NCBI GenBank assembly: GCA_035370245.1
Contig: DAOOVO010000003.1
Span: forward strand, 1-64,000
From: Pseudobacteroides sp035370245
GTDB lineage: Bacteria > Bacillota > Clostridia > Acetivibrionales > DSM-2933
DNA length: 64,000 bases
Direction of reading: 5' to 3'
The notes under the pieces: generated by a model
Told to the model about the DNA's origin: nothing
The model's database searches: none
What the model saw: only the letters and a program-made list of their open reading frames with translations
Position numbers and translations under genes: made by a program
Shown: in pieces, positions 54,475 to 63,010 of the stretch
How positions within the stretch are numbered: position 1 is the first letter of the stretch
Layout: each line of letters starts with the position of its first letter

Positions 54475-56184
54475 ATGGCTAATACGATTATAGGTCGTGT
54501 GTTGGCAACAGAAAAGAAACCAACAACAATTGATGATTTTACATTTTGGACAGATCCCGAACTTATCTTAAACCCGTTTGACATCGTAAAGGTACAACAC
54601 GTTAATAATTCATTTTCATATGGCGTTATCGAAGATATTGCACACATCACCGATGCCGCAAGCTTTCTTACCAATTTTATCTCAAGCGATTTTGGTGATG
54701 TAAATGCCGAAGAAAACACTCTGCGTGTAGGAATGAATTATGTTACAGCCAAAGTTGTATGCAATACCGAAAATATTTATATTCCTCTTCAAAGTAACGC
54801 AAAAGTAATGTTGGCAACCGCTGAAGAAATTAACTACGCTCTTGGACTTAATGATATTCGCAATCCGCTTGTATGTGGTTATCTTGAAATGTATGAGGGA
54901 ACTAAAGGATGTGAGAAAGTTACACTCCCTGTAAACCTTAATTCAAAATTCATTATCGGTCCTGAAGGTGCGCATTTAAATATTTCGGGTATCTCCGGCC
55001 TTGCTTCAAAGACTTCTTATGCAATGTTCCTATTGAAGGCCATCCAAGATAGTTATATGAAGAAAGATCCGCAGAATGAGGACGAAGACAGTGTTGCGTT
55101 TGTACTTTTCAATGTTAAAGGCAAAGACTTACTTGCTATTGATCAGTTAAATGACTTCTCTGATGAGCGTAATCCCGAACAAGCTCGAAAAGATACTTTT
55201 GCCAAATACGAACAATTGGGATTGGCTGCTGAACCTTTCAAAAATGTTCAGTATTACTATCCTTATTCCATCCCAAAGACACGTCATTGGAATACTTATA
55301 TGACTCCCGAAGAAGTCGCCGACAATATCAAAAAGAAGAAAGCCAAAAAATTCAAGTACATTTATAAATACGATAAGGAAAATCTCGACTTAATGTTTGC
55401 TAACATTGATGATTCTACTCTAACAATGGAAGCGATTATCAGCTATATTATGTCGGGACAAGGTAAATTTAATCAAATCAGCAATTGGCAGGAGTTTCTT
55501 GAAGCAGTTAAGGAAAAGTGTTCTACAGAAACATCTGGAAAAGATAAAGAAATCCCTGTAGCAAGCTGGAGAAAATTTTATCGTATTATCAACAAGAGTA
55601 TTACGGATAACAAGATTTTTGCAAGAGATGTTCGTGAAGATGAAGGCGAAACTCGTATTGGTGATGCCCTAAAATATATTAAGAAAAACGAAGTGCACGT
55701 TATTGATATTGCCAAGCTCTCTGAAGATAAACAGGCATATGTATTCGGCGATGCAATCCGTACAATCTATGATTTACAGTTAGGCCAGTATGCCGGAGAA
55801 GAAGGTGTAAATCCGCCTTCAAGAATTGTAATCTTTATCGATGAATTAAACAAATATGCTTCAAAGGAAACACCGAAGAATTCTCCTATCCTTAGACAAG
55901 TGCTTGATGTTGCAGAACGTGGACGTTCTCTCGGAGTTGTCCTCTTTGCCGCAGAGCAGTTCAGAAGTGCTATTCACGATAGAGTAACCGGTAACTGCTC
56001 CACTCACGCTTATGGTCGTACAAACTCAATCGAAGTCACCAAAAGCGATTATAAGAGTATTCCGTCTGTTTATAAAACTATGATGACTCGTCTAAAGCAG
56101 GGTGAATACATCATTCAAAATCCAATTTTCCGTTCATTGCTTAATATCAAATTCCCGAAACCGATTTATAAGCAATTTAAGTAA
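54475..56184 (+). CDS. HerA-like hexameric DNA translocase ATPase
   Basis: A 569-aa protein: N-terminal HAS-barrel-like region (IIGRVLATEKKPTTIDDFTFWTD), an ATPase core with a variant P-loop (GISGLASKTS, near 172-181; one residue longer than GxTGxGKS), Walker B VIFIDELNKY (Asp456-Glu457), a sensor region LFAAEQF and an Arg-finger candidate in YGRTN (about 515). HerA forms a hexameric ring that pumps DNA for NurA. GAGGAGG lies 9 bases before the ATG at 54475. In several phage-defence operons HerA-type motors pair with nucleases. Confidence 0.78.
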   Translation: MANTIIGRVLATEKKPTTIDDFTFWTDPELILNPFDIVKVQHVNNSFSYGVIEDIAHITDAASFLTNFISSDFGDVNAEENTLRVGMNYVTAKVVCNTENIYIPLQSNAKVMLATAEEINYALGLNDIRNPLVCGYLEMYEGTKGCEKVTLPVNLNSKFIIGPEGAHLNISGISGLASKTSYAMFLLKAIQDSYMKKDPQNEDEDSVAFVLFNVKGKDLLAIDQLNDFSDERNPEQARKDTFAKYEQLGLAAEPFKNVQYYYPYSIPKTRHWNTYMTPEEVADNIKKKKAKKFKYIYKYDKENLDLMFANIDDSTLTMEAIISYIMSGQGKFNQISNWQEFLEAVKEKCSTETSGKDKEIPVASWRKFYRIINKSITDNKIFARDVREDEGETRIGDALKYIKKNEVHVIDIAKLSEDKQAYVFGDAIRTIYDLQLGQYAGEEGVNPPSRIVIFIDELNKYASKETPKNSPILRQVLDVAERGRSLGVVLFAAEQFRSAIHDRVTGNCSTHAYGRTNSIEVTKSDYKSIPSVYKTMMTRLKQGEYIIQNPIFRSLLNIKFPKPIYKQFK

Positions 56185-56194
56185 GGAGATAGTT

Positions 56195-57748
56195 ATGGCT
56201 ACAGTAGGTAAAAACATACTTGATAACCTAACAACGGGTATGTACTCTGACTCCAAGGTTATCTACAGAGAATATATACAAAATGCTTGTGATCAAATTG
56301 ATCTTGCAATAAGAGAAGGCATCTTGTCTGCTGATGAGGGATACGTCGATATATACATAGATAGCAAGAAACGATACATCAGCATTAAGGATAATGCTAC
56401 TGGTATTAAAACAACCGATTTTATCGAAGATGTTGGTGACATTGCTAACAGCAATAAAGAAATCGGTAAAAACAAAGGTTTTCGTGGTATCGGTCGTCTT
56501 TGCGGTTTGGCATATTGTAAAACATTAAAATTCTCAACAAGCTATCTGGGCGAATCTGCCAAGTCTATTATGACTTGTGACGCCCAGAAGATGCGAGCAA
56601 TGCTTATAGAAAATCAAAAATATACCCTTGATGAAATTTGGGACGCTATTATAACGTATTCTACCGAACCCGAAGCAAAAGAGGAACACTATTTTGAGGT
56701 TGAGATGTTTGATATTAACAAAGAAAATACCGATCTTCTGAATGATGTAAAAGTTCGTGACTATCTCAGCTTTGTAGTTCCAGTTCCTTATAAAAACACA
56801 TTTATTCTTCGCAGCCAAATCTATAATCACGCAAAGTCTATCAATTATACTATTGATGAATATTGCGTTAGAGTGAATGGATTGCCAATTTTCAAAGAGT
56901 ACACCACTAAGCTCAAAGAACAAAGTGGTGCTTCTTTGAAAAATTATGACGAAATCTCTCGTTTAGAATTCAAAGATTTCCGAGATGCTTCCGGTAATTT
57001 GATTGCTTGGATGTGGGTAGGTTTATCACGTTTTGAAAAGCAAATTCCAATTATAAATCATATGCGAGGTTTGCGTATCCGAAGTGCTAATATCCAGCTT
57101 GGAAATGATGATGCACTTCAGCCTCTTTTCAAAGAAAATCGAGGCAACTATTATTTTGTAGGCGAAGTATTTGCTGTAAGCAGTAAACTTATCCCTAACT
57201 CCCAGCGTGATTATTTTAATGAAAACGAAACCCGTGTTTTGTTTGAAGATCTGTTGCGAGAGTATTTTTACGATGTGTTGCACAAGCTTTATTATGAGGC
57301 TAATCGTGTCAAAAATGACTATAAACGTCAAGAAGAATATCTTAGCAAAGTCGCCGAATATCAGAAGAAAGAGACAGAGCAAGGTTTTGTCAATGAAGAA
57401 GAGCGTCAAAGACTTCAATTTGACATTGATAAAGCTAAGAAAACTGCCGAAGATGCCCGTAAACGTTTGGATAAATTCGACACCAACGACAGCACTTCTC
57501 CTTTATCTATAGTTAGAAAAAACATTGCACAGAAATACGAGGCTGATAAGCTGAAAAAGCAAGCTGAAACAACTACCGTTACGCTTGATGACAACGATAA
57601 GAAAAAATCATTTGTTACAAGTGGTATGTCTAAGCTTTCAAGAAGTGAACGTAAATTAGTCGGCAAAATTTTATCCATTATCACCGATATTGCTCCAAAG
57701 GATATTGCAGAGCAGATTATCGATAAAATAAAAGAAGAGATGAGATAA
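56195..57748 (+). CDS. GHKL (Hsp90/MutL-like) ATPase
   Basis: A 517-aa protein with an N-terminal Bergerat ATP-binding fold: REYIQNACDQ (Glu26, Asn30, Asp33), KDNATGI (Asp66) and GFRGIGRLCGL (lid glycines near 97-104). The middle is beta-rich, with RGLRIRSANIQLGN and NSQRDYFNENE. The C-terminal part has a charged coiled coil (about 395-450) and a compact helical end. GGAG precedes the ATG at 56195, 10 bases after herA. Expected role: ATP-driven conformational clamp or chaperone serving the nuclease complex. Related stand-alone GHKL proteins occur in defence islands. Confidence 0.72.
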   Translation: MATVGKNILDNLTTGMYSDSKVIYREYIQNACDQIDLAIREGILSADEGYVDIYIDSKKRYISIKDNATGIKTTDFIEDVGDIANSNKEIGKNKGFRGIGRLCGLAYCKTLKFSTSYLGESAKSIMTCDAQKMRAMLIENQKYTLDEIWDAIITYSTEPEAKEEHYFEVEMFDINKENTDLLNDVKVRDYLSFVVPVPYKNTFILRSQIYNHAKSINYTIDEYCVRVNGLPIFKEYTTKLKEQSGASLKNYDEISRLEFKDFRDASGNLIAWMWVGLSRFEKQIPIINHMRGLRIRSANIQLGNDDALQPLFKENRGNYYFVGEVFAVSSKLIPNSQRDYFNENETRVLFEDLLREYFYDVLHKLYYEANRVKNDYKRQEEYLSKVAEYQKKETEQGFVNEEERQRLQFDIDKAKKTAEDARKRLDKFDTNDSTSPLSIVRKNIAQKYEADKLKKQAETTTVTLDDNDKKKSFVTSGMSKLSRSERKLVGKILSIITDIAPKDIAEQIIDKIKEEMR

Positions 57749-57754
57749 CACCCT

Positions 57755-59653
57755 ATGAATAGAAAAGTTTTGCTCATTGAGCCCAACTACAAGAATAAAT
57801 ACCCCCCGATGGGGCTAATGAAACTGGCAACTTATTATCGTATGGTTGGAGACGATGTTCGTTTTTATAAAGGCGATATGCGTTCTTTAGCGGTAGAGTT
57901 GATTTGCGAGGATTTAATAAACCATCTTTCTATTATTTTTCCCGAGGTTTTTTGGAAAAACTATTATCCTACGCTTTTTAATTTTATAAAACTTGGCAAG
58001 TACGCAATCCTTGAGTCCGATCCTATCTTTGAGGATGAAATTGTACTTGATGCAGTAAAAGAATACCGAAAAAAATATAAAGACAAAGAGTATTTTACCA
58101 ATCCAAGATTTGATAAAGTAGGTATTACTACATTATTTACATTCTATTGGGATATTACCATTGATACGATCAACTTTGCCAAACAACTTTGCAAGAACCC
58201 GGAAGATGTTATGGTAGGCGGTATTATGTCATCACTGCTTTCGGAAGAAGTGTATGAAGCAACAGGAATACGCCCATTTGTAGGGTTACTCAATCATCCA
58301 GGTGATATTGATCCTGGTAATCCCCTTATAATAGACGAACTCCCTCTTGATTACTCTATTCTGGAAGAGATAGACTATATTTATCCCGCAAATAACACTT
58401 ATTTTGCTTATATGACAAGAGGTTGCGTAAATAAGTGCAAATTCTGCGCAGTACCCAAACTTGAGCCGCAATATTGTGATTACATAAATCTTAGACAGCG
58501 GATTCAACACACTGACAAACGCTTTGGAGCAAGAAAAGATTTGCTTCTTCTTGATAACAATGTTTTGGCATCAAAATGTTATAATCAAATCATTGATGAA
58601 ATCAGAGATTGTGGTTTTGGAGTTGGTGCAACTTATACCCCACCAAATGAATACGAGATAATGATTAATAATCTCAAGGATTCGTACAATGACCGTGCAT
58701 ATATCCGTAAAGCAATTTCTATCTATAAAGAAATAATGGAAAAGCTAAAAGATGATGCAGAAAAAACAGAACTATATCTTAAATTGGAAGAAGCTCATTG
58801 CCTTTATTACTATACTGCTTCTAAAGAAGATATTTTGGGTTTGGATGAATATGTGCGTCCGTTGTACGATAAAACCCATAAACCTTCAAAGAGGAAGCGT
58901 ATTGTGGATTTCAACCAAGGTATTGATTCTCGCTTGATTACAAAATCCAATATGGATAAATTGTCAGAGGTGAATATTTATCCTTTACGTATAGCTTTTG
59001 ACCATTGGAATTTAAAAGATATTTACGAACAATCCATTCGCACGGCGGTAGGTAGTGGGATAAAAAATTTGTCTAACTATCTTTTATATAATTTCGAGGA
59101 CAAGCCTGAAGAACTTTACTACCGTCTGAGAATGAATGTGGATTTGTGCGAAGAATTGGGAGCAAGCATATACTCGTTCCCGATGAAGTACCATCCGATA
59201 AACGATAAAGAGTTCTTTATGAACCGTGATTACATCGGTAAACATTGGAACAGAAAATTTATTCGTGCAGTCCAAGCCGTGCTTAATTCTACAAAAGGTA
59301 AAATCGGACGTGGTGTCGAATTCTTTGAAGAAGCATTTGGACGTGATATTAATGAGTTTATGAAAATCCTTTGGATGCCGGAAACTTTTATCATATATCG
59401 AAGAATATATGATGCCGATCTTCGTAAGCGTCTTGCCGATAGGTATACTACTGTAACAAAGAACGATTGTGATTTAACGAGTGAGTGGTGGGAGAAATTC
59501 AATGCGTTGCCACCAGATAAACTTGAAAGGGCGAAAGCGATTATTGCCTTAAACAAATTCAAAGATGGTGATCTTATATGTGATGATAAAGAAATAAACG
59601 ATGTTTTAGAATACTATAAAATCACCCGTGATGATACAGAAAATAATCAATAA
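57755..59653 (+). CDS. radical SAM protein with B12-binding-like N-terminus
   Basis: A 632-aa protein. The 4Fe-4S motif CxxxCxxC is clear: TRGCVNKCKFC (Cys224, 228, 231). The N-terminal about 200 residues (KVLLIEPNYKNKYPPMGLMKLATYYR) resemble the Rossmann-like cobalamin-binding region of B12-type radical SAM enzymes, without an obvious DxHxxG motif. A long C-terminal extension (about 420-632) is not recognised. The start ATG lies 6 bases after the GHKL stop. A radical SAM enzyme beside NurA/HerA/GHKL is unusual; it might modify DNA, protein or a nucleotide. Confidence 0.78.
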   Translation: MNRKVLLIEPNYKNKYPPMGLMKLATYYRMVGDDVRFYKGDMRSLAVELICEDLINHLSIIFPEVFWKNYYPTLFNFIKLGKYAILESDPIFEDEIVLDAVKEYRKKYKDKEYFTNPRFDKVGITTLFTFYWDITIDTINFAKQLCKNPEDVMVGGIMSSLLSEEVYEATGIRPFVGLLNHPGDIDPGNPLIIDELPLDYSILEEIDYIYPANNTYFAYMTRGCVNKCKFCAVPKLEPQYCDYINLRQRIQHTDKRFGARKDLLLLDNNVLASKCYNQIIDEIRDCGFGVGATYTPPNEYEIMINNLKDSYNDRAYIRKAISIYKEIMEKLKDDAEKTELYLKLEEAHCLYYYTASKEDILGLDEYVRPLYDKTHKPSKRKRIVDFNQGIDSRLITKSNMDKLSEVNIYPLRIAFDHWNLKDIYEQSIRTAVGSGIKNLSNYLLYNFEDKPEELYYRLRMNVDLCEELGASIYSFPMKYHPINDKEFFMNRDYIGKHWNRKFIRAVQAVLNSTKGKIGRGVEFFEEAFGRDINEFMKILWMPETFIIYRRIYDADLRKRLADRYTTVTKNDCDLTSEWWEKFNALPPDKLERAKAIIALNKFKDGDLICDDKEINDVLEYYKITRDDTENNQ

Positions 59654-59659
59654 GAAAAT

Positions 59660-59691
59660 GGCGGTAGAGGGTGAATCCCTACCGCCGTTTT
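59660..59691 (+). terminator. terminator of the abiE-to-radical SAM operon
   Basis: GGCGGTA and GGG pair with CCC and TACCGCC (two unpaired bases on the left arm), followed by GTTTTAT. It lies just after the radical SAM stop and marks the end of the cargo. Confidence 0.85.
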
Positions 59692-59694
59692 ATC

Positions 59695-60069
59695 TTATGC
59701 GTAAATAAGCTCTGTATTGATAATCTCAGTTGCTCTGCTGCGGATATTATTCATCTTCTGCACCCACAGCATTTGATTTTCAGCCTTAAGCTTTTCCGTT
59801 ACATTTTCTTTTTCCGCCAGTTGTTTTACCAGCCGGGAAAACATTTCCTCTGCCTGTTCGTCAATATCAGCAAGGTAACTGTTCAGCTTGCAGGAAGTCA
59901 GCAGATTCGCATAAAGAGTCCTTTTATGCTCCTTAATATGCCTCAGGTGCCGCTGTCCCCACACACCTACTGGTTTCTGTTCTTCTTCGGGCAGTGAGAG
60001 GCAAGGGAGATAATAATCTCCCTGCATCTCATAACTCCCGCCCATTTCTTCAAAAATCGTCTTTGTCAT
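59695..60069 (-). CDS. TnpV-family transposon-encoded protein
   Basis: A 124-aa protein matching the TnpV family found in Tn4451-like and other mobilizable elements (TKTIFEEMGGSYE, LPCLSLPEEE, HLRHIKEHKRTLYANLL, NQMLWVQKMNNIRSRA). Function unknown. It follows the relaxase gene by 9 bases in the same orientation. Confidence 0.82.
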   Translation of the reverse strand: MTKTIFEEMGGSYEMQGDYYLPCLSLPEEEQKPVGVWGQRHLRHIKEHKRTLYANLLTSCKLNSYLADIDEQAEEMFSRLVKQLAEKENVTEKLKAENQMLWVQKMNNIRSRATEIINTELIYA

Positions 60070-60078
60070 TTTGTTTTC

Positions 60079-61332
60079 CTACCTTTCATAATTTTTATTT
60101 TTTGAGTGTTTTCCACGCTCTTGGGACTGTGTTTTCGGTGCAGGAATCGGTTCATAATAAATGCTCTTTTCCTGCTTTTTGAACCTCTCAAGGATACCGT
60201 CTATAAATTCTTTTACCGCCTTTGGAGCCGCTTTTAATGCTTCAAGATACGGTCTGCACTTTTCCGTCAGCTCAGATAAGGCAGTTTTAAGCCGTGAAAC
60301 TTCCGACTGTAATGACCATATCTGTCTCGTGAGATACCGATTTTCTTCCTGCAATTTCTTTGCTTCAGACACTGCTGAGTAGCTTTGTTTTGCAAGGGTT
60401 GTCAGCTTCTCGTAGTCATCAGCCGACACGGTATATTTGCCTGTAAAAGACTTTTTACCTGAGCTGTCGATCTCATTAAAGGTCATAAAGGCATTGTGAT
60501 TTTCTTCGTACCGTACCTGTTCTCCAGCGATTTTTTCTTGAAGATCTGATAGTTTCTCTTTGTCTTTCTTGATTTTAAATTCAAGTGAAGCCAAGTTTTC
60601 AGCGGTGCTTCCACGCTCTCCACGACTGAATCCGTTAAAGCCAGCTTCCTGCATATGTTCATAAAACTTGTCCTGCAATATGCTGTAGGAAGCGTGATAG
60701 ACTTGTTTTCCTTTGCTGTTCAGAATCGGATTTCCGTTTTCATCAAGAGCCTTTTCGGACTTCCATTTCTTTGAATGGCTCACCTGATGAATGACTTCTT
60801 TCACTTTTCCGACCAGTTCGGGATCTTTACATCGTTTCGTCCAGCGCACCTCCTTGTCCACCACCGGCAGAGCCATAATATGCAGATGATAGTGGTAAAT
60901 CGGTCTACCGTACTTCTCAGTCATTGCTGTGTTCAGTTCGTCAGCGTGCATTACAGCAGATACAATATTGTCTTTACCGTAAAGCTTTTCTGCAAAATGG
61001 AAAGCTTCTTCATAGAATCGGCAGGCATATTCATAGCCGCCGTTCTGTTCAAAATAATCGGTGTTTACATCCATAATCATCTCGTCAAAGACCGTCGCAT
61101 CAGGTTTTAATCCTTTCAGTGATACCATTCCTGCGCCAATCATTTTGTCAAGATGTTCGTTATAAGTCAACTCTCCGCATCTCTTAAAACTTACATTCAT
61201 AGGAGTACGGGAGAGGTCAACATTCATATTTTCATAGCTGTCATTTTTACGCTCGATGTGTCGCTCAAACTTACCAACTGTCGCTCTTGTACGGGTTTCG
61301 ATACGGGCGACACTGAAGTTTTGTATTGCCAT
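60079..61332 (-). CDS. MobV-family relaxase (plasmid recombination / mobilization protein)
   Basis: A 417-aa relaxase of the Mob_Pre/MobV family. The metal-binding HxHxH motif reads YHYHLHIMALP near residue 145; upstream lies the N-terminal FSVARIETRTRATVGKFERH. The C-terminus contains coiled coils (about 250-370). It nicks oriT and pilots single-stranded DNA for conjugative transfer using another element's type IV machinery. GC content appears higher than in the flanking chromosome. The candidate oriT hairpin lies directly upstream. Confidence 0.88.
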   Translation of the reverse strand: MAIQNFSVARIETRTRATVGKFERHIERKNDSYENMNVDLSRTPMNVSFKRCGELTYNEHLDKMIGAGMVSLKGLKPDATVFDEMIMDVNTDYFEQNGGYEYACRFYEEAFHFAEKLYGKDNIVSAVMHADELNTAMTEKYGRPIYHYHLHIMALPVVDKEVRWTKRCKDPELVGKVKEVIHQVSHSKKWKSEKALDENGNPILNSKGKQVYHASYSILQDKFYEHMQEAGFNGFSRGERGSTAENLASLEFKIKKDKEKLSDLQEKIAGEQVRYEENHNAFMTFNEIDSSGKKSFTGKYTVSADDYEKLTTLAKQSYSAVSEAKKLQEENRYLTRQIWSLQSEVSRLKTALSELTEKCRPYLEALKAAPKAVKEFIDGILERFKKQEKSIYYEPIPAPKTQSQERGKHSKNKNYER

Positions 61333-61373
61333 TTTCTCACTCCTTTTCGCAGGTGTATTTTCGGGGAGCCGCA

Positions 61374-61401
61374 GTTACACAACTTTTTCAAAGTGTGTAA
61401 C
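61374..61401. other. candidate oriT hairpin
   Basis: GTTACACA-A-CTTT and AAAG-TGTGTAAC form a near-perfect inverted repeat (one bulge) 42 bases upstream of the MobV relaxase start, the position of oriT nic hairpins in MobV elements. Confidence 0.6.
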
Positions 61402-61524
61402 CCACTATGACACTTTCAGCACTTCGGCTGCAAAGATGTCGTGGGCTCTCCGTGGGGCAAAGAACACCTTTGAAAAGGTGCTCTCTGCACTCTCCACCAA
61501 ACTTTATTACTTCCCGAAAAAGGA

Positions 61525-61571
61525 ACATTGCAAGGTTGCAGATATGCCTGCCTTTGCAATGTTGCAACCTT
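61525..61571. repeat. alternative-pairing inverted repeats downstream of repA
   Basis: CATTGCAA and GGTTGCA on the left can pair with TTGCAATG or TGCAACC on the right, 12-20 bases away. It may act as a terminator for repA or as part of a replication/transfer origin. A smaller CACCTT/AAGGTG hairpin is at 61465-61480. Confidence 0.55.
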
Positions 61572-61579
61572 GAAAAGCT

Positions 61580-62542
61580 TCACTCTGTTTTTTCGGGAAG
61601 CTGCCAGTACCACTGACTGCCCTCTTTAACCGATTGGACATTCAGCGCTTTCTTTGCCTCGTCCAACACACGCTTGGAGATACCTACCGCCTGTGCTTTT
61701 TTCAGCAATGCCTGCTGTGGATATTTGCCCTTGGAAAGATATTCGAGTATTAAATTTTCAGCCTGTTCGGATTTCTTTTCTTTCGGAATACCGCTTAACA
61801 AATCATCAACTGAGATATCGTAATGACCGAGCCAACTAAATCCGTTTTCTTTGTCCAGTTCAAAGGCAATCGCTTCACCTTCGGGTGCAAGGGAAGACTT
61901 GTCCTGCACCATCACTCTGACCTGCGGATTGTCTTTAATTCTCCCAACAATCAAAACACTTCTCGCCGAAGCCTGAAAATCAATGGAACCAAGTCCACGG
62001 TAAGAAGATTTGTTACCGCTACCTTTGTTCATATGACCGACAAGCAGAACTGCACAGTCATATTTTTCTGCGATTCTTCCAAGCTGTGCCATCACATTAC
62101 GGACTTCATTGGCGTTGTTCATATTGATATTTGCGCCGACATACGCCTGAATCGGATCAAGGATTACCACCCTTGCACCGACTTCTATAATTGCTTTTTC
62201 AATTCGTTCATCCAGCATACTAAGTACAGCTTCCGATTCATCTATGACTTTGATTTGAGTACAGTCTGCTTCAGCCGCTTCTAATCTCGGCTTGATGGTA
62301 TCTTCCAGTCCATCCTCGGCAGTTTGATAGATGATTTTAACAGGCTCACGCTCGGTATCGTCATAGGGCAGTGCTTCTCCTTTAGAGAGAAGCGCCGCCA
62401 GTCTTAACGCCAAAGTTGTTTTGCCCTCGCCGGGATCGCCCTGAATGATTGTGATTTTTCCGTATGGAATATATGGATACCAGAGCCAGTTCACTTCCTT
62501 ACTCTGTACTTCATCCATACTGATAATTTTAAGTTCAGCCAT
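61580..62542 (-). CDS. RepA-like AAA/RecA-fold ATPase (hexameric replicative helicase type)
   Basis: A 320-aa ATPase of the RepA/DnaB-like family: Walker A GDPGEGKTT near residue 38, Walker B VVILDPIQAY, and VGHMNKGSG. The C-terminal about 70 residues look like a winged helix (LLKKAQAVGISKRVLDEAKKAL). In mobilizable elements this protein supports extrachromosomal replication. The ATG overlaps the small upstream ORF. Confidence 0.85.
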   Translation of the reverse strand: MAELKIISMDEVQSKEVNWLWYPYIPYGKITIIQGDPGEGKTTLALRLAALLSKGEALPYDDTEREPVKIIYQTAEDGLEDTIKPRLEAAEADCTQIKVIDESEAVLSMLDERIEKAIIEVGARVVILDPIQAYVGANINMNNANEVRNVMAQLGRIAEKYDCAVLLVGHMNKGSGNKSSYRGLGSIDFQASARSVLIVGRIKDNPQVRVMVQDKSSLAPEGEAIAFELDKENGFSWLGHYDISVDDLLSGIPKEKKSEQAENLILEYLSKGKYPQQALLKKAQAVGISKRVLDEAKKALNVQSVKEGSQWYWQLPEKTE

Positions 62543-62681
62543 TCATACCACCGCCTTTCAAAATAAAAGTGTTGATTTTCAAGTGATATGCGGCTATACT
62601 ATTAACAGATACATTGAGTGACTGCCTTTCATCTGCGCCAACAGATGATGTTCGGGCAGTCATTTCTTTTTTATCATTCAT
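62535..62681 (-). CDS. small ORF, 48 aa, coupled between mobC and repA
   Basis: Starts at an ATG (62681) with AAGGAG about 9 bases upstream, overlaps the mobC stop by 8 bases and the repA start by 8 bases. The product (MNDKKEMTARTSS..) has no recognised family. The gapless overlap on both sides and the good ribosome site suggest that it is translated, at least for coupling. Confidence 0.45.
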   Translation of the reverse strand: MNDKKEMTARTSSVGADERQSLNVSVNSIAAYHLKINTFILKGGGMNG

Positions 62682-63006
62682 TTGCATTCTCTCCTTTCAA
62701 TCCGTGCATTATAAAGGCGATAAGGTCAATAGTGTCGAGCAGTTCCGTTTGGACATTCTCACCTGCGGAAATACGCTGTAATTCCTCAAGGATAAATGCC
62801 ATCTGCGTTTTCAGCGCCTTATAAACTCTCGGATTTGGCTGAACCACTACCTCACGCCCCATACACTTGCGGTAACAGTATTCCTGTTTCGGCAGTCCCG
62901 AAAGAGCAACTGCTCTGTTGAGTTCTTCCTGTTCTTCGGGTGATACTCGAAATCCTACGGTAATACTGCGGAAACGGTTGTGGCGGTCTACATTTTTAGC
63001 TGACAT
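62674..63006 (-). CDS. MobC-like relaxosome protein
   Basis: A 110-aa protein with the ribbon-helix-helix-type N-terminus of MobC accessory proteins (RSITVGFRVSPEEQEELNRAV, LSGLPKQEYCYRKC) and a helical C-terminus. It would bind oriT and assist the MobV relaxase. The integrase stop is 4 bases upstream. Confidence 0.78.
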   Translation of the reverse strand: MSAKNVDRHNRFRSITVGFRVSPEEQEELNRAVALSGLPKQEYCYRKCMGREVVVQPNPRVYKALKTQMAFILEELQRISAGENVQTELLDTIDLIAFIMHGLKGENANE

Positions 63007-63010
63007 ATCA

